Shown here: one piece after another, positions 8,177 through 17,380 of the stretch
How positions within the stretch are numbered: position 1 is the first letter of the stretch
Layout: every line of letters begins with the position of its first letter
NCBI RefSeq assembly: GCF_001971705.1
Contig: NZ_CP019327.1
Coordinates: forward strand, 2,356,001-2,420,000
DNA from: Natronorubrum daqingense
GTDB taxonomy: Archaea; Halobacteriota; Halobacteria; Halobacteriales; Natrialbaceae
Reading direction: 5' to 3'
DNA length: 64,000 nt
Program-made: the position numbers and the translations under genes
Notes under the pieces: generated by a model
Database searches by the model: none
What the model was told of the DNA's origin: nothing
The model's input: only the letters and a program-made list of their open reading frames with translations

Positions 8177-9703
8177 TCACTCGAGTTCCGTTTTGAGCAC
8201 CTTTCCGGTCGGATTCCGCGGGAGTTCGGACCTGAATTCGACCGCTCGAGGCTTCTTGTAGCCGGCAATCCGTTCTTCGACGTGAGAGATAATATCCGCT
8301 GCTTGGAGTTCCGTCGCATCAGCGTCCGGAACGACGACTGCCTTGATCCGTTCGCCCCACGTCTCGTCAGGGACGCCGATCACCGCGACCTCGTCGACGG
8401 CGGGGTGTTCGTAAATGACTTCCTCGATTTCGGCTGGATGGACGTTCTCGCCCCCGGAAACGATCATGTCGTCCGCCCGCCCGACGAAGTAGACGAACCC
8501 CTCTTCGTCTCGCTCGATGCGGTCGTCCGAGACGAACCAGCCGTCGTCGAATACCTCGTCGGTCTTCTCGGGCATGTTGTGGTAGCCGTCGAAGACGGTG
8601 GGACCGCTGTACGCCGCGCGACCGACTTCACCGGGGGGAAGGCGATTTCCGTCATCGTCGACGACCTTCATCTCGAGGTTCAACGATGGACGGCCGACGC
8701 TGTCGGCCTTCTCGATCGTCCGCTCGGGCGGGAGGCGGGTCGCTAACGCTTCGGTCTGTCCGAAGCTCTCGACGAGGTCCGTCCCGAAGGTCTTCATGAC
8801 GTCGCGTTTGAGTTCCGCGCCCGACGGCGCAGCGCCGGTTCCGTAGCTCTCGAGCGCCGAGAGATCGTACGCGTCGACGTCGTCGACCGACAGGAGCCGC
8901 CGACTCTGAGTCGGCACGAAGTACGAGGAGTTGATCGACTCGTCCTCGAGCAGTTGCAGGACGCGCTCCGGATCGAAGCCGTCGGTGACCACCGTCGTCC
9001 CGCCGACGTAGAGGTTGGTGACGAAGGGCACGAACGCACCGACGTGAAACAACGGCGTGACGATGAGGTGGCGATTGCCGGGCTCGAGGTGGTCACCTTC
9101 GTAGACGCCATCGGTCGCGAGGGACAGGAGGGTGTCGTGGGTGAAGCGACAGCCCTTCGGTCGGCCGGTCGTCCCGCTCGTGTACATGAGCGCGGCCTGG
9201 TCGCGACGGTCCGGAACGATGTCGATCGCGGCGTCCGACGCGTCCTCGAGGAATTGTTCGTACGGTGTGGTGAACTGCGGTGGCTGCTCGCCGACGGAGA
9301 GAAACGTCTCGACCGGAACGAGGGGGTCGTCGTGAATCTCGGAAATCGTCTCCGCGCCGAAGGAGTCGAGTATCGCGACCGTGGGGTCGCTATCGTCGAG
9401 GACGTAGCGCACCTCCGATCCCTTGAACCGGTGGTTAACCGCGACCGGCCGCGCACCGATCAGCATCGCGCCGACGAAACACTCGAGGGTCTCGACGTTG
9501 TTCTTCATGTACAGCGCGACCGTATCACCGGCACCGACACCGAGAGTCGAGAGGCCGTTTGCAACACGATTCACGCGCGTTTCGAACTCCTCGTAGGTGT
9601 ACGAACTGACCCGTCGTCCGTCGGAACGATGGATCGTGGCCTCCTGATCCGGAAACTTCCGCGCGTTTCGCCGTGCCACGTGGCCGACTGTCAAGCCGCT
9701 CAT
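8177..9703 (-). CDS. AMP-forming acyl-CoA ligase
   Basis: Adenylate-forming ligase of 508 residues that activates a carboxylic acid to its CoA thioester via an acyl-AMP. The P-loop motif LMYTSGTTGRPKGC (about residues 177-190), the ESFGQTEA motif, the hinge GRADDMIVSGGENVHPAEIEE, and the catalytic lysine segment RNPTGKVLK are all present. It belongs to one clade with the ligases at 22964-24541 and 48969-50498: all three begin M-x-GLT and have NARKxP nearby. The chain-length preference is unknown. Its 3' end lies 30 bases from the convergent ACAD gene. Confidence 0.92.
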   Translation of the reverse strand: MSGLTVGHVARRNARKFPDQEATIHRSDGRRVSSYTYEEFETRVNRVANGLSTLGVGAGDTVALYMKNNVETLECFVGAMLIGARPVAVNHRFKGSEVRYVLDDSDPTVAILDSFGAETISEIHDDPLVPVETFLSVGEQPPQFTTPYEQFLEDASDAAIDIVPDRRDQAALMYTSGTTGRPKGCRFTHDTLLSLATDGVYEGDHLEPGNRHLIVTPLFHVGAFVPFVTNLYVGGTTVVTDGFDPERVLQLLEDESINSSYFVPTQSRRLLSVDDVDAYDLSALESYGTGAAPSGAELKRDVMKTFGTDLVESFGQTEALATRLPPERTIEKADSVGRPSLNLEMKVVDDDGNRLPPGEVGRAAYSGPTVFDGYHNMPEKTDEVFDDGWFVSDDRIERDEEGFVYFVGRADDMIVSGGENVHPAEIEEVIYEHPAVDEVAVIGVPDETWGERIKAVVVPDADATELQAADIISHVEERIAGYKKPRAVEFRSELPRNPTGKVLKTELE

Positions 9704-9836
9704 ATGGTGTCAATTGACATCCTCCGGAATAGCTGTTGTGACGCGACCGATACTTCGAGGAGAGCAACGTTGCTCAAAAGCGACGACTACATGACCGAGA
9801 CACGATCAGCCAGCGAACCGAGAATACCGACCCGAC

Positions 9837-10913
9837 TCAGGTTCGATCGGCTTCGATCAGATCGAGCATATCCTCGATCAGCCCGGGAATGATGTACTGG
9901 AACCACGCAGTTCGAACGTCGTCACTCTCGCCAGTGTGGTACCGGTAGGCACCGCTGACACCGCTATTCATCATTCGGAACGCACCGAAAACCTGCCAGT
10001 AGCGCAGGCGTTCCGGGTCGACCGTCCGGCCGGTTCGCTTCTCGTACTCGTCGTAGAACCACTCGCGGTCGACGATCGAACCCGCCAGGTTCGGTCGCTC
10101 GATCGGATCGACGAGTTTTCCGGCAAAATACTTCAGCGAGCAGTAGGCCAGATCGAACATCGGGTCGCTGATGGCCGACATCTCCCAATCGAGCACGGCG
10201 GAAATCGACTCCTCGTGGAGCAACATATTTCCAACGCGTAAATCACCGTGGACGAGCGTCGTTTCGGGGACCGCTGGCTTGTTCGCCTCGAGCCACCTGA
10301 TGACTTCGTTCACCGCCGGCTCGTTGACGAGGTTCATCTCCTCGAAACTTCGTCGCTGCAACGCGAGCGTCTCGTCGACGACCGTCTGGGGGGCTTTCGT
10401 CTCGAGACAGGGGACGTCGTCGCCATCGAGTTCGTGGATGTTCGCGATGACGTCGACGAACTGGTTCGGCACGGGCTTGCCATCGCGATCCCAGGAGTCG
10501 TACAGTGACTGGCGGTCGCGCGGGTTCCAGGTGACCGGTGCCGTCCCGGGTCGGTGGCCGACCAGGAAAAACGGACCGCCGAGGACCGACTGGTCGGCTT
10601 CGAACCAGTGCGTCTCCGGAACGGGAACGTCGACGTCGGCTTCGTACACCGACTGCATCGTCTCGAACTCGGTCTGGATATCGTTGCGGTAATCGAGCGT
10701 TCGATCCTCCTCGTAGCTCGGATCGACGCGTGCGACGAGTCGCTCCGATCGCTCGGTGCCGTCGTCCGTCCAGGTAGCCGTGAACGACATCGTTTGTCGA
10801 GACCATCCCTCCGTGTGGCGCTCGAGGTCGGTCACCGTTACGTCGTCGTCGGCCAACCGACCCGAGAGATACGCTGCGAGTTCGCCCGTGATGTCGTCGA
10901 CCTCGAGTGTCAC
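9837..10913 (-). CDS. APH-family kinase, LvaA-like
   Basis: APH-fold kinase of 358 residues. It carries the loop LVHGDLRVGNMLL, with catalytic Asp and Asn, and the metal motif VLDWEMSAISDPMFDLAY. Its start overlaps the stop of the small gene at 10910-11365 by four bases (ATGA), so the two are translationally coupled. The same pairing occurs in the bacterial levulinate operon, where kinase LvaA and the small protein LvaB together phosphorylate 4-hydroxyvaleryl-CoA. That makes a hydroxyacyl-CoA kinase the best guess. It is more distant from the other two kinases of the window than those are from each other. Confidence 0.85.
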   Translation of the reverse strand: MTLEVDDITGELAAYLSGRLADDDVTVTDLERHTEGWSRQTMSFTATWTDDGTERSERLVARVDPSYEEDRTLDYRNDIQTEFETMQSVYEADVDVPVPETHWFEADQSVLGGPFFLVGHRPGTAPVTWNPRDRQSLYDSWDRDGKPVPNQFVDVIANIHELDGDDVPCLETKAPQTVVDETLALQRRSFEEMNLVNEPAVNEVIRWLEANKPAVPETTLVHGDLRVGNMLLHEESISAVLDWEMSAISDPMFDLAYCSLKYFAGKLVDPIERPNLAGSIVDREWFYDEYEKRTGRTVDPERLRYWQVFGAFRMMNSGVSGAYRYHTGESDDVRTAWFQYIIPGLIEDMLDLIEADRT

Positions 10914-11365
10914 GGTGCATCACGTCCGAGCATCTCGAGTTGGCCCTCGACGCGGACCCGCAAGAAGTCGTACAGCGGCTCCCGCGCCGTCCTGGCGTCG
11001 TCGCCCTCGAGTTCCGCGTCGATCGTCTCGAGGACGTCGTTGCACGTCGAAACGAGGACGGGTTCCAGTTCGGTGCTCTCTTCTGCAGGCGTACGTTCGA
11101 TTCGTTCTTGGGCGGCCGTAACCGATTCGACGACTGCTGGGTTGTCGCAGTCTTGCTCGATGGCCGCGAGTCCCTCGAGCAGCGAATCGCGTTGTCGAAC
11201 CGTTACCTCGTGTTTCTGGCGCAGTTGTCGTGAAAGATATCGCATCGTACTCGACATCGATCCCACCTGTCCGTCGACGAACTCGTCGTCGATTTCCGCT
11301 CTGACATCGTTCTGCAAGAACGATGCGAACTCCTCGAGCACGTGCGCTGGCTGTAAGTGTGGCAT
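10910..11365 (-). CDS. Small DUF6285/LvaB-like partner of the kinase
   Basis: Helical acidic protein of about 151 residues with no catalytic motif. Length, N-terminal PAHVLEEFASFLQNDV and C-terminal LYDFLRVRVEGQLEM resemble the DUF6285 proteins that accompany APH kinases in acyl-CoA operons; LvaB of the levulinate pathway plays this part. The match is from pattern memory, not a search. It is first in a two-gene operon with the kinase (4-base overlap). Start choice: the ATG at 11365 has a TATA-like CATCTTTTTA about 28 bases upstream; alternatives at 11383 (ATG) and 11389 (GTG) would add 6 or 8 residues. Confidence 0.65.
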   Translation of the reverse strand: MPHLQPAHVLEEFASFLQNDVRAEIDDEFVDGQVGSMSSTMRYLSRQLRQKHEVTVRQRDSLLEGLAAIEQDCDNPAVVESVTAAQERIERTPAEESTELEPVLVSTCNDVLETIDAELEGDDARTAREPLYDFLRVRVEGQLEMLGRDAP

Positions 11366-11540
11366 TCTTTCCCAATAATCCATTGGCACCTAAAAAGATG
11401 TTTCGCCCGGTTGTCTGTTCGAATGTGGCCTCACCTTCAATTGTGGGGTCCGTCGATTTTATCTTACTAGCCGTATCGGTTAGTATTCGTTCTGTGACGA
11501 CGTTTGCGATAAGAGGATTGATATAGGCCACTAGTGAGGA

Positions 11541-12620
11541 ATGAGTAATATGGTAGATGATACCATTCAACAGCCAACGAGACGACACGTTCTCCAGACG
11601 GGCAGCGTCGTCGCGGGAGCCGCCGTTGCGGGGTGTCTCGGGGGCGGTGACGACGACACGCTCGGATACATTAGCCGCGGTGGAATCACGCAGGACGCCG
11701 AGCGCGAACTGTTCGAAGCGTGGAGCGCAGACAGCGGGATCGACGTCACACACCAAGAAGTGGCGGACGACACCGAGATGGTCGAACTCATCGCCGCAAA
11801 CCCTGACGACTTCGATTTCGTGAACCTGGTATCGTGGGCGTACGAACTCAACCGACTCGAGCACGACGAGGCACTCTTCGCGGAGATTGACGTCGAGCAG
11901 ATTCCGAACTACGACAACGTAGCTGACGCCTGGCAGTCTGCGCCGCTCGTCGAGGACAACCCATACGGGATTTTTTACTACATCTCGACGCAGGGGTTGA
12001 TCTACAATACCGAGCAGGCCGACATCTCGTCGTGGGAAGAGATGAAAGACGACGAGTACGACGGCGAGTTGACGCTCCAGGACAGCGCTGTCTCGCGGTT
12101 CGGAAACTCGTGTGCGAGCCTCGGGTACGACATCGCGGAGGCCGCGAACGACGACGACCTCTACGAGGACGCCGTCGCAGAGATGGAAGCCCAACACGAG
12201 AACGTGTTCACCTACTGGACCGCCGGCGACGAGTTCATGCGGTTGCTCCGAGAGGAACAGGCCGCCGTTTCCGAAGGGTGGGGCGGACGTGCGGAGAATC
12301 TTCAGGAGGACGGCTACCCGGTCGAGTACGTTATACCAGAGGAGGGGTGTATCACGTGGTCGACCGCGTTCTCCATCGTCGAAGAAAGCGACATGAAGGA
12401 GGAGGTGTACGATCTTCTCGACTTCATCTACGAACGCGAGAACGCCGTCGAACTGGCACAAACTCACAAATATCCCGTTCCGCTCGAGGACCCTCCCGAA
12501 GAGATCACCGAACGTGCCGAGTACACCGAAGACCCGGACGACCTCGTCTGGATCGACTGGTCTGACATCGTTCCGTTACAAGAGGACTTAGAGCAACGGC
12601 ACAACGAAATTCAGAGTTGA
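11541..12620 (+). CDS. ABC-type solute-binding Tat lipoprotein, PotD-like
   Basis: Binding protein of 359 residues with twin-arginine signal PTRRHVLQTG (residues 12-21) and lipobox VAGC (Cys32). The mature part carries the shared paralogue signature LGYISRGGITQDAERE, the hinge STQGLIYN, and EGWGGRAENLQEDGYP. It is the closest complete relative of the truncated protein at bases 1-522. An in-frame ATG at 11550 may be the true start: a TATA-like GATATAG is centred about 28 bases before it, and a GAGG lies 10 bases before it. It is divergent from the kinase/LvaB-like pair, which suggests a link to that route. No transporter genes are near. Confidence 0.9.
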   Translation: MSNMVDDTIQQPTRRHVLQTGSVVAGAAVAGCLGGGDDDTLGYISRGGITQDAERELFEAWSADSGIDVTHQEVADDTEMVELIAANPDDFDFVNLVSWAYELNRLEHDEALFAEIDVEQIPNYDNVADAWQSAPLVEDNPYGIFYYISTQGLIYNTEQADISSWEEMKDDEYDGELTLQDSAVSRFGNSCASLGYDIAEAANDDDLYEDAVAEMEAQHENVFTYWTAGDEFMRLLREEQAAVSEGWGGRAENLQEDGYPVEYVIPEEGCITWSTAFSIVEESDMKEEVYDLLDFIYERENAVELAQTHKYPVPLEDPPEEITERAEYTEDPDDLVWIDWSDIVPLQEDLEQRHNEIQS

Positions 12621-12662
12621 CGGCCGTCCCGTTTTCGATGGTGATCTCGAAGGACGAATGAG

Positions 12663-13436
12663 TTACTCCTCGAGTCGTGGGACACCCTTTATCGTGACCG
12701 TCTCGCCGACGATGTACGACGATGCCGGACTGGCGAGGAACTGGGCGAGATCGGCGACCTCCTCGGGGCGACCGATCGTCCGGTCGGCGCTCGAGCGATC
12801 GATCGCGTCCGCATCTCCGTCGATTCCCATCTGTGTTCGAACACCCTCCGTCGCAACGAGACCCGGAGCAATGCAGTTGACCCACACGTCGTCTTCCGAC
12901 CAGTCGGCCGCGACCGAGGTCGTGTAGTTGATGACGGCCGCTTTGGCTGCGCCGTAGTGGCTCATGTTCTTCGAGCCGCGCTGGCCGGCGAGGCTCGCGA
13001 CGTTGATTATCTGGCCGCCACCGTCGGCACTCATCTGTTCGTAGGCGACCTGCGAGCAGTGGAACGTCCCGTGGAGGTTGATGTCGACGATCGTCTTCCA
13101 GCCGTTCTCGCTGATTTCGGCGGGCGACGCCTGAAAGCTCGCGCCGGCGTTGTTAACGAGAATATCGAGGCTGCCGAACTCGTCGACGGTCGTCCGCACG
13201 AGCTCCTCGACGGCACCACGGTCCGTGACGTCACACTCGAGTGCGAGCGCCTCGCCGGGGGCATCGCTCTCGTTGATTTCGTCGGCGACCGGTTCGACGT
13301 TGGCCGCTTCTCTCGAGGTGACGACGACGTTCGCGCCGTCGTCGGCGAAGCGTTCGACGATCGCCTTCCCGATCCCGCTCGAGGAGCCCGTGACGACGGC
13401 CGTCTGGCCATCGACGCTGAACTGCGAGAGCGTCAT
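12663..13436 (-). CDS. SDR-family oxidoreductase
   Basis: Classical short-chain dehydrogenase of 257 residues. The nucleotide-binding TGSSSGIGKAI (about residues 16-26), LVNNAG (about 92), and the catalytic Ser-Tyr-Lys set (INVASLAG, then MSHYGAAKAAV) are present. It would reduce or oxidise a hydroxyl/keto group with NAD(P), for example on a hydroxyacyl-CoA; LvaD-like reduction of a 4-keto acyl group is a possibility that context allows but sequence does not prove. A GGAGGC lies 6 bases before the ATG. It is convergent with the binding protein at 11541. Confidence 0.9.
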   Translation of the reverse strand: MTLSQFSVDGQTAVVTGSSSGIGKAIVERFADDGANVVVTSREAANVEPVADEINESDAPGEALALECDVTDRGAVEELVRTTVDEFGSLDILVNNAGASFQASPAEISENGWKTIVDINLHGTFHCSQVAYEQMSADGGGQIINVASLAGQRGSKNMSHYGAAKAAVINYTTSVAADWSEDDVWVNCIAPGLVATEGVRTQMGIDGDADAIDRSSADRTIGRPEEVADLAQFLASPASSYIVGETVTIKGVPRLEE

Positions 13437-13621
13437 CGGAGAGCCTCCGTCTCGACAGGCTGGTTGGTTCGTGGACGATTCTGCTCACCGTACATCGTGT
13501 GGTTCGGTACCATCGTTCTGAGTTACATGGCACTGATAATAAAATCTCGCTCGGACTACTGGCGTGGCCACCGACCCACCGATCGATAGCGATGACACGC
13601 ACTGGTCCGTCGACAGCATGC

Positions 13622-14611
13622 TTACACCGGAAAATAGTATCGAACGCCGTCCTCGAGCGTCGATTCGATACGCCCCTCCGTCTCGAGGTGAGAGAGCATG
13701 CCGACCGTTTCGACGAGCAAGCGTTCGATATCGTGCGTCCGTCCCGTTCGTTCGTACGCGAGGTCGAACGCCGTCGTGCCGTTCGCCGAAACTGCATCGA
13801 CGGTCTCCTCGAGACGCGCCTCGATATCTGCGATCGATCGCGCGACCATGGCGTCGTACTCGGCGTGTACCGGGCCGTGGCCGGGATAGACGCGATCGAC
13901 GACGGACGACGTGAGGCGGTGTAACGACTCGAGGAAGGTCGTGACCGATTCGCGAACGCCGTCGTCGAAGTTGACGAGCAGCGCCGGCGCGCGAAACGGT
14001 TCCATCGCGACGTCGCCGGAGAACAGCGCACGCTCGCCGTCGAGTTCCGTTCGGTAGCAGTACTGCGAGACGTGATGGCCCGGCGCGTGGATCGGCTCGA
14101 CTGTAAGCGGGCCGACGTCGACGGGCGTGCCGTGGTCGAGCCAGACGTCGACCGCCTCGAGGGGCAGTAGCTCCCGGATGGTTCGATGAAATCCGACGAG
14201 GCGGTCGGCTGCAGTGTCGAGTACGTCCTCGCCGACGCCGGCCTCGACGAGGTTCGTCCGGGTCGCCGTCGCAATCGTCTCTACGTCTCGTTGGAATCGC
14301 TCTGCGATCTGTCGTGGCGCGTACACGGTCGGCGATCCGTTCTCGAGTAGCGTCCGAACCTGTCCGATGTGGTCTCTGTGTGCGTGGGTGAGCAAGAGGT
14401 GATCGACGTCGAGGTTGTGCCGAGAGGTGGCTAAGCCGGCGGAAAGCTCACTTCTGGCGTCGTCGCCGGGCATCCCCGCGTCGACGAGGACCGTTTCGTC
14501 ACCCTCGAGGAGGTATGCCGCCGCGTGTCCCGGGGGCCATTCGACCGTAAACTCGAATCGATGCACCCGTCGCTCGATCCCACTCGCGGGCGTTCGATCG
14601 GAATCTGCCAT
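13622..14611 (-). CDS. MBL-fold metallo-hydrolase (glyoxalase II/LACTB2-like)
   Basis: Metallo-beta-lactamase-fold hydrolase, 329 residues. The complete binuclear metal set is visible: THAHRDHIG, then APGHHVSQ, then FSGDVAM and YPGHGP. The last 60 or so residues look like the small winged-helix tail of LACTB2-type enzymes. In an acyl-CoA gene block a thioesterase or ester hydrolase role is reasonable but unproven. It lies downstream of the acyl-CoA ligase at 14662-16359 on the same strand with a 50-base gap, so probably one transcript. Confidence 0.85.
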   Translation of the reverse strand: MADSDRTPASGIERRVHRFEFTVEWPPGHAAAYLLEGDETVLVDAGMPGDDARSELSAGLATSRHNLDVDHLLLTHAHRDHIGQVRTLLENGSPTVYAPRQIAERFQRDVETIATATRTNLVEAGVGEDVLDTAADRLVGFHRTIRELLPLEAVDVWLDHGTPVDVGPLTVEPIHAPGHHVSQYCYRTELDGERALFSGDVAMEPFRAPALLVNFDDGVRESVTTFLESLHRLTSSVVDRVYPGHGPVHAEYDAMVARSIADIEARLEETVDAVSANGTTAFDLAYERTGRTHDIERLLVETVGMLSHLETEGRIESTLEDGVRYYFPV

Positions 14612-14661
14612 GAACTGTCGTTTGCGAGCCGGATATATAAGCGCTCGCTGCCGATTTCGAA

Positions 14662-16359
14662 TCAGGACGACGCGAGTCCGTCTCGCTTACGCAAGTCGAG
14701 ACGGCGGACCTTGCCCGTCGATGTCTTCGGAAGTTCGTCGGCAAACTCGATCTCACGGGGGTACTGGTACTTCGCCAGCCGTGAGCGGACGTGGTCTTGG
14801 AGTGTCTCTCGCATCGAATCGGACGCGTCGGCGTCGTCGGTGAGCACCACGAACGCTTTGGGGATTTCTCCCCGCGTTTCGTGGGGCACGCCGATAACGC
14901 CCGAGGAAGCAACCGCGTCGTGTTCGGCCAGACACTCCTCGATTTCCGTCGGGCCGATCTTGTAGCCGGAACTGATGATGACGTCGTCAGTTCGACTCCG
15001 AAAGGAGAGGTAGCCGTCCTCAGAGAGCACGCCCAGATCCTCGGTTCGCAACCAGCCGTCTTGCACCTTTTCGGCGGTCGCGTCCGGACGCTTCCAGTAG
15101 CCATCGAAGCACATCGGGTTGCCGTCGTACTCGAGTGCAATCTCACCGACTTCCCCGCGCGCTACGGGTTCGCCGGTTTCGGGATCCTGAATCCGGACGG
15201 TGTGTCCGGGGGCGACCTTGCCCATCTTACCGAATTCGTGGTCGACCCCGAGTGCCGTGCAGTCGGCGACGAACTGCAAGGCCTCTGTCTGCCCGTACAC
15301 CTCGTGTACGACGGCGTTCTCGAAAACGTCGGTCAATCGCGTTGCCGTGTCTCGATCGAGGGCCTCGCCACCCTGAACGATGACGCGAACGCTCGAGAGA
15401 TCGAACCGATCGGCACTGTCCGACTGGATCAACAGCCGAAGCGCGGTCGCCGGGCCACCGGTCGTCGTCACGTCGAACCGATCGATCAGTTCGAACTCCC
15501 GCGCCGGATCGAATTCGCCGCCCGCGTCGATAACCGTCGGCGTTCCGAAGTACAGCGCCGGGTACAGGCTGAGGTACAGCGATCCGATCCACGACCACTC
15601 GACGACGGTTCGGTTGACGTCGTCCTCGCGCACCTGCAGGTTGTACTGACCGAGCAACACCGCCGGCAGCGCGCCCAGCATGCTGCGGTGGGGATGTACC
15701 ACGCCCTTCGGGTTCCCCGTCGTCCCGCTCGTGTAGAGCATCATCGCCGGATCGTCGGCCGGCGTCGAAACGGTCTCGAACGTCGATGGCTGCCCCTCGA
15801 GTGCATCCCAGAACGCCGTCTCCTCGTCGGTCGGTGACTCGTCACCGACGACGAGCGTAGTTTCGAGCGCCCCGATATCGGGGGCAACGGTCCGAAGCGC
15901 CTCGAGACTATCGTCGTGGGCGACGAATGCCACTGTCTCGCTGTCCTCAAGGCGAAACGACAGCGCATCCGGGCCGAGGAGGACGCTCAACGGAACCGAG
16001 ACGGCACCGAGTTTCCACGCTGCGATGTGAGTGACGAGCGTTTCGACTCGCTGTGCCCCGCTGACAGCAATCCGGTCCCCGCGTTCGATCCCGCGATCGG
16101 CGAACGCCTGTGCAAGCTGGTTCGCGTCCGCCTCGAGCTGGTCGAAACTGTATCGAGTTCTCGAGTCGGCGCTCGAGGCGTCGAACAGCGCGGGACGGGC
16201 CTCGCCGGTCGCCCACCGTTCACAGAGGGACGTCGCCATGTTGAACGTCTCGGGAATCTCCCACTCGAAGGACTCGTACAGTTCCTCGTAGTCGTCCCAC
16301 TCTTCGCGATAGAACCGGTAGGCATCCACGCGTGGCTCGATATCACTATCGTCTATCAT
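14662..16359 (-). CDS. AMP-forming acyl-CoA ligase (ACSM/acetyl-CoA-synthetase-like)
   Basis: Adenylate-forming ligase of 565 residues, longer at the N-terminus than the other clade here. It has MLYTSGTTGNPKGVVH, EVYGQTEALQ, the hinge SRTDDVIISSGYKIGPTEIEE and the catalytic lysine segment PKTSTGKVRR. The ISSGYxIGPxEVE hinge groups it with the ligase at 30241-31863, like medium-chain ACSM enzymes. It heads a two-gene unit with the metallo-hydrolase and is divergent from the SDR gene at 16502. Confidence 0.92.
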   Translation of the reverse strand: MIDDSDIEPRVDAYRFYREEWDDYEELYESFEWEIPETFNMATSLCERWATGEARPALFDASSADSRTRYSFDQLEADANQLAQAFADRGIERGDRIAVSGAQRVETLVTHIAAWKLGAVSVPLSVLLGPDALSFRLEDSETVAFVAHDDSLEALRTVAPDIGALETTLVVGDESPTDEETAFWDALEGQPSTFETVSTPADDPAMMLYTSGTTGNPKGVVHPHRSMLGALPAVLLGQYNLQVREDDVNRTVVEWSWIGSLYLSLYPALYFGTPTVIDAGGEFDPAREFELIDRFDVTTTGGPATALRLLIQSDSADRFDLSSVRVIVQGGEALDRDTATRLTDVFENAVVHEVYGQTEALQFVADCTALGVDHEFGKMGKVAPGHTVRIQDPETGEPVARGEVGEIALEYDGNPMCFDGYWKRPDATAEKVQDGWLRTEDLGVLSEDGYLSFRSRTDDVIISSGYKIGPTEIEECLAEHDAVASSGVIGVPHETRGEIPKAFVVLTDDADASDSMRETLQDHVRSRLAKYQYPREIEFADELPKTSTGKVRRLDLRKRDGLASS

Positions 16360-16467
16360 ATGTACCCGCAGAGAGGTGAACTTCCGTGTTAAACATTCTC
16401 ATCGCTCACAGAATAGAAACGTTCGTTTAACGGGGATGAATACGACCGAGATTTCCGAAAGGGGAAC

Positions 16468-16478
16468 TGTTATTATGG
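16468..16478 (+). promoter_or_regulatory. TATA box deciding the start of the SDR gene at 16502
   Basis: TGTTATTATGG is centred about 28 bases before the ATG at 16502. This favours that ATG (protein beginning MDLGITDRTAVVTGG, typical of SDRs) over the earlier in-frame ATG at 16475. Confidence 0.55.
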
Positions 16479-16501
16479 TAGACAGTATCTCACGAGATGG
16501 T

Positions 16502-17287
16502 ATGGATTTAGGTATTACCGATAGGACTGCGGTCGTCACCGGCGGTGGCGGTCGAATTGGCGGTGAAGACTGTCGCAAGCTCGCCGAGGAAGGCGTCAAC
16601 GTCGTCCCATTAGACGTCGACGAAGACGGGGCCGCGCAAGTAGCCGAGGAGATTAACGAAACCGCAGGCGGCGGCAACGCCATGGCAGTCGCGTGTGACC
16701 TCACGGATCGAGCCGACGTGAGCGAATCGATCGGCGAGGTTAGAGACGAGTTCGGCGGCGTCGACATCCTCGTGAACAACGCAGCGATGGTCGACGCGAG
16801 AGCACGTATCGGTGACTTCGAGGACGATGTCTGGGACCGCGACGTCGAGATCAACCTCACCGGAACCTACAATATCAGCAAGGAAGTCTTCCCCAAGATG
16901 TGCGAGCGCGGGTGGGGTCGCGTCATCAATATGTCGTCGATGGCCGGCTGGTACGGCGGGTTCGGTCAGTTCTCCTACTCGGCAACGAAAGCAGCGATGA
17001 TCGGTGTCGGAAAGACGATGGCCCTCGAGGGCGCACAGGCAGGCGTCACCTCGAACGTCATCGCACCGAACATCGTCGTCGGCGAGTGGTCTGATATGGA
17101 TCCTGACGAACTACGGGAGAACGTCGACCCCTACTTCGCGCGAATCGCCGAGGCGACACCGATGCGCGCACTGGGGAGTGAAGCCGACGTTGCCGACATG
17201 ATCACCTACCTCAGTTCGGAACAGGCCGGTTACGTCACAGGCCAAGTTATCGGCGTGACCGGCGGCGTCGACCTCTTTTCCTTCTGA
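16502..17287 (+). CDS. SDR-family oxidoreductase
   Basis: Short-chain dehydrogenase of 261 residues from the preferred ATG. It shows TGGGGRIGGED (cofactor loop; the usual second Gly-Ile-Gly region is slightly altered), ILVNNAAMVD, and the catalytic Ser/Tyr/Lys (INMSSMAGWYGG, then FSYSATKAAM). The C-terminal GYVTGQVIGVTGG is typical. It probably acts on 3-hydroxyacyl-CoA or another hydroxylated intermediate. No dedicated 3-hydroxyacyl-CoA dehydrogenase of the FadB type is present in the window, so the SDRs are the candidates for that step. The frame is open upstream to 16376, but the extra residues are not SDR-like. Confidence 0.88.
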   Translation: MDLGITDRTAVVTGGGGRIGGEDCRKLAEEGVNVVPLDVDEDGAAQVAEEINETAGGGNAMAVACDLTDRADVSESIGEVRDEFGGVDILVNNAAMVDARARIGDFEDDVWDRDVEINLTGTYNISKEVFPKMCERGWGRVINMSSMAGWYGGFGQFSYSATKAAMIGVGKTMALEGAQAGVTSNVIAPNIVVGEWSDMDPDELRENVDPYFARIAEATPMRALGSEADVADMITYLSSEQAGYVTGQVIGVTGGVDLFSF

Positions 17288-17380
17288 ATTTTCCTAGTGC
17301 GCCCTGGTTTTATATTAATTGTTGGAGTCGGTTAGTCGACCAGAACACCTATCGTGTTAGTCATTGCCGTACATAGTGTC

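Noticed and set aside
11460..12467. Long minus-strand open frame over the binding protein at 11541
   Set aside because: Antisense shadow of the binding protein; GC-rich haloarchaeal genes give long open antisense frames, and the translation has no known motif.
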